From NCBI GenBank assembly GCA_015179045.1, contig WHUZ01000248.1, positions 1 through 19,296 on the forward strand: 19,296 nt of DNA, in the 5' to 3' direction. The notes below the pieces were generated by a model. It had not been told where the DNA came from. It did no database searches and saw only the letters and a program-made list of their open reading frames with translations. Of the stretch, positions 8,046 to 15,298 are shown piece by piece (the stretch's first letter is position 1; each line of letters starts with the position of its first letter). The stretch is from Kalaharituber pfeilii (taxonomy: Eukaryota; Ascomycota; Pezizomycetes; Pezizales; Pezizaceae). Position numbers and translations under genes: made by a program.

Positions 8046-8325
8046 GGCATTCCGGGAAAATCTGATAAGGCATTCGTTAATTTTATTCCGCCTTCTGTTC
8101 TGAACTCCCGCCAGACGGTTAAGGAATTTGTTTTCGATTTTGACGCCAAAGTTATGGATATCGGCGGATGCATCATTAATTGTGTCCGAAGTCAATGGCG
8201 TTCCGGAGAAGTCTGATAAGTCTCTGTTGACTTTGTTTCGTCTTTTGTTTTGAACTCTCATCAAGGGAGTAAGAAATTTGTCTTTGAGTTTGAGCCGAAG
8301 CTATGAATATCGGCGAATGCATCAT
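8046..8325 (+). repeat. Diverged tandem duplication (about 150 bp) in A protease-RT spacer
   Basis: GGCATTCCGGGAAAATCTGA at 8046 recurs as GGCGTTCCGGAGAAGTCTGA at 8197, and GATATCGGCGGATGCATCAT (8157-8176) recurs as GAATATCGGCGAATGCATCA (8305-8324). Between them lie matching Phe/Val-rich stretches (FVFDFDAK and FVFEFEPK). The spacing is 149-151 bp. The duplicated piece lies in the protease tail/RT spacer region. It lengthens the spacer and puts the second copy out of frame. Confidence 0.82.
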
Positions 8326-8479
8326 CGCATGTTTGATGGTCCTTGCACTCGCGTTGAGTTGCTTTCTGTTCTTTCTGATGATACCCTTGAAGAGGGTCAT
8401 ATTCCGTTGATTGATGCATGCGAGCACTAGTACTCGCCACGTTAATGTTTTTTTCTGAGGAACAGGTATGCCGCTTACC
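8326..8479 (+). other. Spacer between duplicated block and RT of A
   Basis: Only a weak coding trace (SFLFFLMIPLKRVI-like, then RYAAYLLTK in another frame) is visible. No motif was assigned. Confidence 0.3.
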
Positions 8480-9300
8480 TCCTCACCAAAGCTGGGATCA
8501 TGAAATCCCTTTCGAGAATCCAAATGCGAAGCCTCCCCATGGTCCAGTGTACCTGGGAAGAAGATGAGGCTCTTTAGAGGTATATCGTCGAACACCTACC
8601 AGCAGGGAAGATACGAAGGTCAAGGTCAAAAGCAGCTTCACCGATTTTTTTTCGGAAGATAGATGGGTCCCTCCGACCGTGCGTTGATTATAAGGGCACT
8701 AAACGAACTCACCACTCCGAACAAACACCCTTTGCCCTTAACGTCGGAACTCCTCAAAGAAGACCCAAGGCGGTAAATGGTTTATCAAACTCGATCCCGA
8801 TAACGGCTAAAACCTCCTGTGAATTAAGTCAGGCGACGAACGGCGGCTGTCAAACACAGCCAACGGCTTATTCGAAGTACCCAGTCATACCTCTCGGACT
8901 CATCAACATACCTGCCTCCTTCGAAGAGATGATGGATGAGATCCCCACTTGCATCGGTAGAGTTGTTTGGTACCGGGACTCTTAATCTATGAAGGCAAGT
9001 CCGAACGAGACCATAAAAGGATAGTGGAAAAGTGCTTGCCAAGATTGAACAAACATGGGCTCGCGGTGCGAGTTCCATGTGCACGAAACCATGTTCCTTG
9101 GTCATTTTATTGTTGGCCTCGAGATTAAGATGCACCCGACCAAACTCTCTACCATTCGTGACTGGCCACAGCCGATAAAAGAAGGTGCAAGCCTGTCTAG
9201 GCTTTGCAAACGACTACCGCCGATTCACTGCCGATTACTACCGCCGATTTAATTTACTCCGCTACAACCCGACCGCTTACAAGCCTTGACCGGAAACATA
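8480..9300 (+). pseudogene. Element A reverse transcriptase, active site lost
   Basis: The lead-in SWDHEIPFENPNAKPPHGPV matches the gypsy RT start, followed by AGKIRRSRSKAASPIFFRKI and DGSLRPCVDYKG (8662 onward). A frameshift then scrambles the LNxxTxxNxxPLP segment. VIPLGLINIPASFEEMMDEI (about 8887-8946) is the palm approach. The box expected as Y-x-D-D reads YRDS followed by a stop (8971-8985), so the second catalytic Asp is gone. The thumb trace FLGHFIVGLEIKMHPTKLST lies in the 9055-9252 frame. A run of eight T at 8643-8650 is a likely slippage site. Family identity is certain; function is excluded. Confidence 0.88.
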
Positions 9301-9309
9301 CCCTTTATT

Positions 9310-9830
9310 TAGGGGGGGCAGAGCAGCAAGCTGCTTTTACGGAACTCCAAGACAAGTTCATCAGTGCCCCCATACTGCGACAGTTCGGTCGATCCCTGCC
9401 GACGATTATGAAACCGACTGCTCAGACCAGGCACTCGCTGGCGTCTTGAGCTTAAGAATGACGTTACCACCCTTCACCCCTGCGAGTACAGTACCACTCC
9501 CGAATACTGACCCCTGCCAAACGCAACTACTCTATCCACGATAACGAACTCTTGGCAATCCTTGATTGTACAAATGGAGGATAGAGTTATTGGGAACTAA
9601 GTTCACCGTTTTCACTGACCACGCACTTCACCACCAAACAACGCCTCAACAACCAGCAATCCAACTGGAGCCAGAAACTCTCCGAATTCGATTACGTCAG
9701 CCTAACGGCAAAGCAGACGCTCCCTCCCGACGAACTGGTGAAGTGCAAGACGTGTGGACTGATATCCCTGGGGTCAACGGTGACGAATGGGTGAGGAACG
9801 ATGACGGGTCCTAGGTACCCGAACCAGTAT
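9310..9830 (+). pseudogene. Element A RNase H, broken
   Basis: ETDCSDQALAGVLS (9410 onward) holds the first catalytic Asp, but one G is missing before it compared with B, which shifts the frame. NELLAILDCTNGG follows near 9545, then a TDH motif in KFTVFTDHALHHQTTP. NGKADAPSRR near 9704 is the closing motif (usually NGKADALSRR). The segments lie in different frames with stops between. The domain would degrade template RNA; it cannot be made from this copy. Confidence 0.8.
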
Positions 9831-9864
9831 TGACTGGAAGTTTACGAAGTTGACAATGCCGCGA

Positions 9865-10330
9865 CAGTAACGTGGCTCGACACTGGGGTGTGCATCGAAT
9901 ACAGGAACTCCTCTCTCGGAACTTCTACTAGGACGGCTGAAAAGACTTATGCCAACGCCTACTAGTAGGAAGCCTTGAGGAGATAGCTATGGACTTTGTT
10001 GGAGAACTACCAAGGGCTTTAACGCTATTTCAGTTGTCACAAACCGGTTCACCGAAATGCAGCGCTGCACTATACACCGGTACAAAACACTTTGACAACT
10101 CGAGACGTCGCCAACGCCTTAATGACGTCTTCAGGCAATTTGGTCTACCCCGCCACATCACCTCTGAACGTGGACCACAATTCGCCTCAGCCCTTCCAAA
10201 AGACATTACAGAACTCCAACTCTGTACCGCTTACCACCCCCAGACCGACAGAGTCTCTGACGCGCAACGTCTGGTATTGCAGAGAGTGTGTAATACAGAC
10301 TCCCAAACAGTATCTCGACATCTTCCATGA
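9865..10330 (+). pseudogene. Element A integrase, shortened, with altered catalytic residues
   Basis: HWGVHRIQELLSRNFY (9881 onward) is the zinc-finger half. MDFVGELPRA (9989 onward) carries the first catalytic Asp of the D-D-E core. FGLPRHITSERGPQFAS follows in a long frame; where gypsy integrases have SDRGPQF, this copy has SERGPQF, so the second Asp is Glu (10166-10168). TAYHPQTDRVSDAQ shows the third site, with Asp at 10259-10261 where Glu is normal. Between the finger and the core, and after 10330, sequence is missing compared with B. Both catalytic changes argue against activity. Confidence 0.82.
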
Positions 10331-10348
10331 CCGAACTATGGCAGAGAT

Positions 10349-10462
10349 GACGAGACTTGGGAAACGGTTGAGAATCTTCGTAGATCGTTGGAATCTGTCA
10401 GAGAGTTCCACGATCAACATCCGAGGAAGCCTTCGGGACCCTACGGTCCAATAAAGCATTGA
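10349..10462 (+). pseudogene. Element A chromodomain C-terminal piece
   Basis: An open frame of 37 codons reads DETWETVENLRRSLESVREF and then HDQHPRKPSGPYG before a TGA. This matches the last strand and helix of a chromodomain (DxTWEPxENL, then EFHxxHPxKP), the C-terminal module of chromovirus integrases that binds modified histone H3. The N-terminal half, including the first aromatic-cage residue, was lost in a deletion joining the integrase core directly to this piece. B has the corresponding start at 12324. Confidence 0.75.
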
Positions 10463-10783
10463 TGCTCATGGGACAGAGCATATCGCACAAATGGGAATTC
10501 TGTGCAGCCACGCTACTCGGATGGTTCGTTGACGTGAGTACCTTTTCCTTACGGAGACTTTTTCCCACTGGGTTTTGTCTTCGGGAAGGTTTTTAACGGC
10601 TCACTGATGATGAGTGAAAGACACACCAGTCTCACCATCGGCCACGGGCAACTGCGGTTCAGCTCGTGTGTTACCTCGCGTATAAGGTACGCCGATAGCC
10701 AAAGTATGAGACCCACAATCCCAATTAGTTCGGTTTTCTGTTGGTGATTGTTACTCGGGACGAGTACCCTAAACGGGGGGTAA
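10463..10783 (+). other. 3' untranslated region of A with conserved blocks and polypurine tract
   Basis: TTTTTCCCACTGGGTTTT (10559-10576) is followed by AAGGTTTTTAACGGC (10586-10600). A 25-bp block at 10620-10644 recurs in B at 13348-13372 with two transitions. The polypurine tract AAACGGGGGGTAA (10771-10783) abuts the 3' LTR and is the expected primer for plus-strand DNA; B has AAAATGGGGGGTGA there. No protein frame is visible. Confidence 0.75.
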
Positions 10784-11522
10784 TGTTACGGCTAAGGTGG
10801 AAACTTGCCTACCACTGTGGCAAGGGGCAAGGGTTCCACTACTAATTAGCTGCCACGGCTAAAGGTGAAGACTTACCCGCCAAGGGGAAAACGCTGACCC
10901 TGTAATCGAACATAAGACCAATGCTGATTGACCGGACTGATCACCCGTTAGGCTTGGCTGTTGATTCTCGCATCGTTTAGATAGGGCAGTACTACGGAAG
11001 GGTGTGTCATCCGGAATGCAGCTTGATGCATACACTCGATTTACGGAAGCTCTATTAATATACGCACATGCATTAGTACATTCGTTATCTTTGTCCCGTA
11101 CTATTTTTGCATGTTTTCGTTACGTGTGCCTATTACCACCGGTATTGGCATTGATAAGGAATCGCCGCGTTGCCAGCCAATTATTCTTTTGTTGACTCCT
11201 CATGTATGGCTGCGCTGAAGTCTATATAAGCGCCGGCTGGCGATATCATAGTTAGAAGAATCAAGACACAAGCGGTGTCCTAAGTTTCTCTATAACTCTG
11301 AACCTATCGTTCCATCATTACGCCCGTGAATCGCTCCGCTCCACTGCGTGCTCCCCGCCGAGTAGCTGCCCTTCCGGTCCGCCGTATACACCTCCGTAGC
11401 CATTCCGACCCGCCGTATTCACACTTCCGGGACGACGCCGGCACCGCCGTTTTCCCCACCGTAGCCGTAACATCCGGTCCCTTCCAGCGCCCACCGGAGC
11501 CGAGCACCTCACGCCCGTAACA
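10784..11522 (+). repeat. 3' LTR of element A
   Basis: No difference from 5705-6443 was found by eye. Its last base is followed by the CGCAC target duplication. Confidence 0.97.
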
Positions 11523-11527
11523 CGCAC

Positions 11528-12300
11528 TGGCTGGAACAGAAATTAGCAAATACTACTGGCGTTGAAGGCTATGGATTTCGTCGAAGAACTACTGGAACCG
11601 GGAGGCGACAATGCAATTCTCGTCGTTACGAACTGCGTCACCAAGATCCACCGATACATACTGACCAAAACAACCTATACATCTATAGAGGTTGCCTCCG
11701 CATGTTGGAAATTAACCAGCAGCTCAACGACAAACCCCGACTATTCACACTCTACCATTGGCAAACCGACGGATCATCAAAGCGAGCGATATGAACTCTC
11801 ATGCAGTATCTACGCATCTTCTGTCATGATAGACAAAACCGATGAGTCACTTGGCTATCACTAGCTAAGTTCGCATACAATACTTCGAAAAACGTCAATG
11901 GCTATACACCCTTCGAAAGCCTATACGGATTCAACGCTAAGCAATACACATCTCACATCCGGGATAACTACACTTCGCCTCACCGGCAGCCGAGGACTGG
12001 CTAGACAGGATGATTACGGTACATAACCAAATACGCGATACCCTCCAAAATTAATGATAGGAGATCAAAACCCTTCGCCGAAAAATTTCGACAATTCCAA
12101 AGTAGGGAACCAAGTGCTTGTTGACCGACGAAACCTTCGGGTAATAACTGGCAACAACCGAACACTCACCAATAAATATATTGGTCCCTACGAGGTGAAG
12201 AGTCATCAGTCACCATACATATGAACTTCAGCTACCGGAAAAGACCTGCTATTGCATAACGTCATCTACATCAGTCTCTCTAAGCCCTTTTAAAGTCGAA
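11528..12300 (+). pseudogene. Element B integrase core and C-terminal region, broken
   Basis: MDFVEELLEPGGDNAILVVT (11571 onward) contains the first catalytic Asp and the NAILVV strand, followed by NCVTKIHRYI (gypsy DRFTKxxHFI). After EVASACWKL the part with the second catalytic Asp is missing; the frame changes to YHWQTDGSSKR, the usual YHPQTDGQSER region. Further traces are AYNTSKNVNGYTPFESLYGF (about 11871-11930) and KYIGPYEV followed by LLLHNVIYISLSKPF (about 12250-12292), the GPFxI/HxVFHVSxLKP end module. The left part of the same gene, with the zinc finger, is at 5015. Element A separates the two parts. Confidence 0.82.
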
Positions 12301-12323
12301 ATGACAACTCAGACCTCAATGAC

Positions 12324-12450
12324 GAACAAGAACTCTACTACGACGTCGACTACGTGGTTGACACCCACAAGGTCTAGGGCCAGATTAAATATTGAATCCG
12401 TTGGCAGGGGTACAACGAAGATGATACATGGAAGCCTACTGGCAACCTAC
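12324..12450 (+). pseudogene. Element B chromodomain, N-terminal part
   Basis: The frame starting at 12324 reads EQELYYDVDYVVDTHKV, a TAG, GQIKY, a TGA, then IRWQGYNEDDTWKPTGNL. This is a chromodomain: Y-x-V at the start, (I/V)RWxGY in the middle and DDTW near the end, which hold the usual aromatic-cage positions. In chromoviruses this domain, at the C-terminus of integrase, directs integration to heterochromatin carrying H3K9 methylation. Two stops, both one transition from a sense codon, inactivate it. Element E is inserted directly after NL. Confidence 0.85.
12446..12450. repeat. Target-site duplication of E (CCTAC)
   Basis: CCTAC before the first LTR recurs at 13109-13113 after the second. 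Removing E and one copy leaves the chromodomain frame continuous. Confidence 0.93.
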
Positions 12451-12670
12451 TGTTACGGATTGCAACCGACTGTTTGCAAACCGTTGCACCAAAAGGTAGA
12501 ACTACTGGTACCACCCAGTAGTGTGGTCGGTATATATAGAAGTATCCGTACGGGCTGGTTAGCGACTCGCTTACGTTTGCGCACGTGGTCAAGGATCTTG
12601 GCTCCCTTAGACGTCCACACGTACTAGTAATCAGCTTCTCTCTGCCGCCATGGCACGCCAAGCTATGACA
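12451..12670 (+). repeat. 5' LTR of element E
   Basis: It begins TGTTACGGATTGC and ends GCCAAGCTATGACA. TATATATA lies at 12531-12538. Fifteen transitions separate it from the 3' LTR. Confidence 0.92.
12531..12538 (+). promoter_or_regulatory. TATA-like box in E LTR
   Basis: TATATATA preceded by GTCGG occurs in both LTRs (12531 and 12969). It is the only promoter-like element seen in E. Confidence 0.55.
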
Positions 12671-12888
12671 TTGCTCCCCTGCAGACAGAGTACGTCCCGG
12701 ACTCTCTATATATTAACCCCAGTCACCCGTTACCGCCTTAGGGCTTCAATTTCATGTGCCACCACCACACTACTTTATAACCAGCGACCGGCATGTGACT
12801 GTAAGCCGCTTATCAAATTCAAAGGTCACCTGCAGTATCTGACGTTCGCTACAGGCAAGGTTTGAACCGGCGACCTGACTGGTAGTAC
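12671..12888 (+). other. Non-coding interior of element E
   Basis: It starts TTGCTCCCC after the LTR; I could not match it to a tRNA 3' end or to E's own leader, so the primer site is unknown. No polypurine tract precedes the second LTR (it ends CTGGTAGTAC), which is unusual. The short open frames here include LTR sequence and match no family. Confidence 0.6.
12855..12871 (-). other. tRNA T-arm-like segment inside E
   Basis: On the minus strand GCCGGTTCAAACCTTGC fits a T arm: a seven-base TTCAAAC loop closed by a five-base stem with four pairs (one of them G-T) and one mismatch. GGTTCAAACC also resembles a B box (GGTTCRANNCC). GTACTACCAGTCAGGTC lies before it, but no anticodon or D arm follows the tRNA plan. 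It may be a captured tRNA fragment or chance. Confidence 0.3.
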
Positions 12889-13108
12889 TGTTACGGATTG
12901 CAACCAACTGTTTGCAAACCATTGCACCAAAAGGTAGAACTACCGGTACCACCCGGTAGTGCAGTCGGTATATATAGAAGTATCCGTATGGGCTGGTTAG
13001 CGACTCGCTTACGTTTGCGTACGTGGTCAAGAATCTTGGCTCTCTTAGACGTCCACACGTACTAGTAATCAGCTTCCCTCTGCCACCATGGTACGCCAAG
13101 CCGTGACA
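12889..13108 (+). repeat. 3' LTR of element E
   Basis: It begins TGTTACGG and ends CCGTGACA, followed by the CCTAC target duplication. It aligns with 12451-12670 without gaps. Confidence 0.92.
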
Positions 13109-13113
13109 CCTAC

Positions 13114-13199
13114 AATGCTCATTAGAGAAATCCACGAAAGAACACCTACGAAAGCCAAAGGACCTAAGTCTTGAGGCAGGTGACCAACGTTCCAAGTAA
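13114..13199 (+). pseudogene. Element B chromodomain, C-terminal part after E
   Basis: The frame interrupted at 12450 continues here as CSLEKSTKEHLRKPKDLSLE to a TAA at 13197-13199. It occupies the place of the closing chromodomain helix (EFHxxHPxKP in A). Continuity across the insertion supports both the element boundaries and the reading frame. Confidence 0.75.
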
Positions 13200-13511
13200 T
13201 GAATATTACATTGGATAAAGGTCTAGCTACGTGGGCTAGAACCTTATGTGAGCAGTTATACCTTCCACGCTCTTGAGATTTTCCCACTGGGCTTTTACTC
13301 AAGAAGTGGTTTAATGCCTAACGCTTACAAAACTACTATTCGTGCATGACACACCAGTCTTACCATCGGCTACCAATGAGTTTTGGTGATGATAGTACCC
13401 AGCGCATAGGGTACACCGACACTCTTAGCCGTCATACACATCCCAACCGAATGGGTTTTCGGATCGGTTTAGATGCTTTTCGAGGCAAAAAAGCTCTAAA
13501 ATGGGGGGTGA
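13200..13511 (+). other. 3' untranslated region of B with conserved blocks and polypurine tract
   Basis: TTTTCCCACTGGGCTTTT (13279-13296) and the 25-bp block 13348-13372 correspond to blocks in A at 10559 and 10620. AAAATGGGGGGTGA (13498-13511) abuts the 3' LTR as polypurine tract. The open frames in the area are too short and cross non-coding sequence. Confidence 0.75.
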
Positions 13512-13986
13512 TGTTACAGCTAAGGTAAGGCTTACAGGAAATATCTGGAACCCCCGCCCGAATCGCTGTAAGGTGTATGCTGGAGATGTGACTGATCACT
13601 ACTAGGCAACGCAGGGATTCACATCGGCCCATGGACCGGCGGGTGGCTAATGAAGTGTGTGTCAAGCAGTAAATCGTATGATAGCACTGCACAGCGCTTA
13701 CCAATTGTCGTTAATATGTGCACATGTATTAATTACTTCTAATGCATGCTTTACTACGTCTCCTTATCTATAATCATCATGTCATTGTCATATCATGTTG
13801 ACGGCTGGGAAGTCTATATAAACAGGCCGAATAGATAGCTAGAAGAAATCAAGACACTAGCGGTGTTCTAAGTTGAACTCTCACTTAACGCTCTCACGTA
13901 ACCTTTTGCTATCCACTTCGCTGCCTTCGTGAACCCGAAGTTGCCTCAGTGCCACTCTCGCGAGCCCAGCGACGTCTACGCTAACA
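13512..13986 (+). repeat. 3' LTR of element B
   Basis: It runs from TGTTACAGC to GCTAACA and is followed by GACAG. It retains the terminal TG and the AGCGGTGT leader motif that are mutated in the 5' copy. TATATAAA is at 13815-13822. Confidence 0.93.
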
Positions 13987-14932
13987 GACAGATGCTACAG
14001 CAATCATCATTTGAACCAGTGGCTACACTGTAACTGCAACAACAGCCAGCGCAGCCTTCTCAGCCTGACTCAGGTCCAGAGCGCTTCCTTAGAAAACTCT
14101 CCTGAAGGATCTCCTCTACTGGATACTGATAGTGCAGATACTCCTCCTCCTTATGCTCTGCCTTGTGGTTCTTATCAAGCATGAGACCCTAAGTGTCCTT
14201 GTTTGTCTTATAAGTCAAACATTGCTGTAGGGCCTTTCTCCTCCTTCTCTATCAATTAATGCCAAGAGACTCTCCATGCTCCTCCTGTGAAGATTCCTCC
14301 TCCTATGAAGATTTCTTCTCCTCCAAAGATTCCTACTCCTGTGAAGATTCCTTCTTCTACAAAGATTCCCTCTTTAAAAAATTTGATAAGGATGTAAAAG
14401 AGCTTGATAAACTTTCTCTTCCTGATCCATCATTAGATTAGAAGCTCAAGGATTATTAATGTCGATGAATACATTGATATATTTACCTCTTACTTGAAGG
14501 GCCCTGCCCTTACCTTTTTCCGTCAGAACCCTCTAGCATCATGTGCAACAGCTCTGACCCTACTATATATAACCTTCTAGGACTCCTCAGCTATTGCTAA
14601 TCCCACTCGAAACATTTAGACACAAGTAGTAGGATAGACAGCAGGATTAATTGAAATTGATGAGTATAATAATATAACAAAGATCTCCGATCCTGTTCTC
14701 ATTTGTGATGTTTCCTCCAGCATTCAAAAGATGTCCAGAACGTTCTAGTCCGCTATTCTGATTGTCGAAGCAACTAGAACCAATAGAAGTTTCTATTGCC
14801 GATGCCTTGGGAAAGCCTGAGAATAAGTACTCTACTCCTCCACTACTAAGACAAACATCACCTCCAGCAGCTGCTCCACGATACAGCTACCTCTACCTCT
14901 GAAGAATAAGAAGAACATTAGTATACCTAAAG
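13987..14932 (+). pseudogene. Element C gag, right part
   Basis: This continues the segment cut at 1957 and aligns with A from about 6665 to 7511. Shared landmarks are CAGCCAGCGCAGCC near 14046, a FDKDVKELDK motif (FDGDEKELDN in A), CTTGAAGGGCCCTGCCCT at about 14494 and GTCGAAGCAACTAGAACCAA at 14764. Most substitutions from A are CA to TA or TG to TA. Stops are frequent. The segment ends abruptly at TATACCTAAAG (14932), where A continues GAACTGATTCAG; element D begins there. The rest of C, including pol and its 3' LTR, is outside the window. Confidence 0.8.
14280..14369 (+). repeat. 18-bp coding repeat in C gag linker
   Basis: Five units of TCCTCCTGTGAAGATTCC-type sequence encode a six-residue PPVKIP-like repeat in the plus frame. 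Element A has little more than one unit at the same place (CCTCCTGCGAAAATTCCC near 6946). The length of this gag linker thus varies within one family. Confidence 0.82.
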
Positions 14933-15148
14933 TGTCATGACCTAGCAATTCAGATAACTAACCATAAAGGTTGTTTTCCAAATTTCTAAGTCCTGAGCTA
15001 ATAGTTATCCTAAATAACAAACAAGTCATGTATTGCCAATAAGTCATATATTACTCAGCAACAAGAAAAGGAAGATTAATAATCATGTACGATAGTTTTC
15101 TTTAAAGAAGCTATCAAAAGAAATGTAACTAACAAATAAATCAACTAG

Positions 15149-15220
15149 TAACTCAAAGAATAACTCAAAGAATGAGTCAAGGAATGAGTCAAAGAATGAG
15201 TCAAAGAGTGACTCAAGGAA
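15149..15220 (+). promoter_or_regulatory. Array of TGASTCA (Gcn4/AP-1-type) sites, six 12-bp units
   Basis: The units are TAACTCAAAGAA twice, TGAGTCAAGGAA, TGAGTCAAAGAA, TGAGTCAAAGAG and TGACTCAAGGAA. Four contain TGA(G/C)TCA, the palindromic core bound by Gcn4/CpcA-type bZIP proteins; the first two are one G-to-A away. Another TGAGTCA lies at 15232-15238. The array is 70-140 bases upstream of a TATA-like box. An enhancer role is inferred from motif identity and position. Confidence 0.6.
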
Positions 15221-15290
15221 AAGTTATATAGTGAGTCAGTACAAACTCATATCAAACTCATATATAGGAAAAAAAGAGCTTGGCGGAGTG

Positions 15291-15298
15291 TATTTAAG
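15291..15298 (+). promoter_or_regulatory. TATA-like box of element D
   Basis: TATTTAAG lies in a local GC-richer stretch (GGCGGAGTG before, GCTCGC after), downstream of the TGASTCA array. It would direct plus-strand transcription. Confidence 0.45.

Larger units (their letters stand above)
5705..11522 (+). mobile_element. Element A: young, structurally complete but coding-defective Ty3/gypsy chromovirus
   Basis: Two 739-bp LTRs bound the element (5705-6443, 10784-11522), with termini TGTTACGG and CCGTAACA forming an 8-bp inverted repeat and CGCAC target duplications outside. I compared the LTRs line by line and saw no difference. The 5,818-bp element contains gag, protease, RT, RNase H, integrase and chromodomain traces in chromovirus order, then a polypurine tract. 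No gene is open: stops, frameshifts and deletions affect all of them. Identical LTRs mean recent insertion, so the source copy was probably already defective and moved with proteins supplied in trans. Confidence 0.95.
12451..13108 (+). mobile_element. Element E: TRIM-like miniature LTR retrotransposon
   Basis: Two 220-bp LTRs (12451-12670, 12889-13108) at a constant offset of 438 without indels enclose only 218 bp. The termini are TGTTACGG and CCGTGACA (second copy), near-perfect inverted repeats like those of A. The LTRs differ at 15 sites, all transitions. The size and plan match terminal-repeat retrotransposons in miniature. No gag or pol motif is present, so movement must have used another element's proteins. 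The termini and target duplication length suggest the A/B group as partner, but this is inference. Confidence 0.9.
1958..13986 (+). mobile_element. Element B: complete but decayed Ty3/gypsy chromovirus, split by A and E
   Basis: Two 475-bp LTRs (1958-2432, 13512-13986) bound the element, with GACAG directly before (1953-1957) and after (13987-13991). The flanks join to give element C's gag leader, as comparison with A shows. The total is 12,029 bp; removing A, E and one copy of each target duplication leaves about 5.5 kb. Recognisable parts in order are protease tail, RT, RNase H, integrase zinc finger, integrase core and chromodomain, which is chromovirus order. By eye the LTRs differ at about 36 sites, all but one of them transitions. 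The coding part has many stops, frameshifts, deletions and local tandem amplifications. It is dead. Confidence 0.92.

Noticed and set aside
7764..8264. 166-codon minus-strand frame with a Lys/Arg tract
   Set aside because: It is antisense to the protease end, the TTTCGT repeat and the duplicated spacer of A, which explain it.
12855..12871. A functional tRNA gene
   Set aside because: Only a T-arm-like hairpin is present; there is no anticodon arm, D arm or acceptor pairing.
12770..13195. 141-codon minus-strand frame across E
   Set aside because: It spans the interior and 3' LTR of E and the B chromodomain end; a shorter relative (12374-12661) arises from the other LTR copy.
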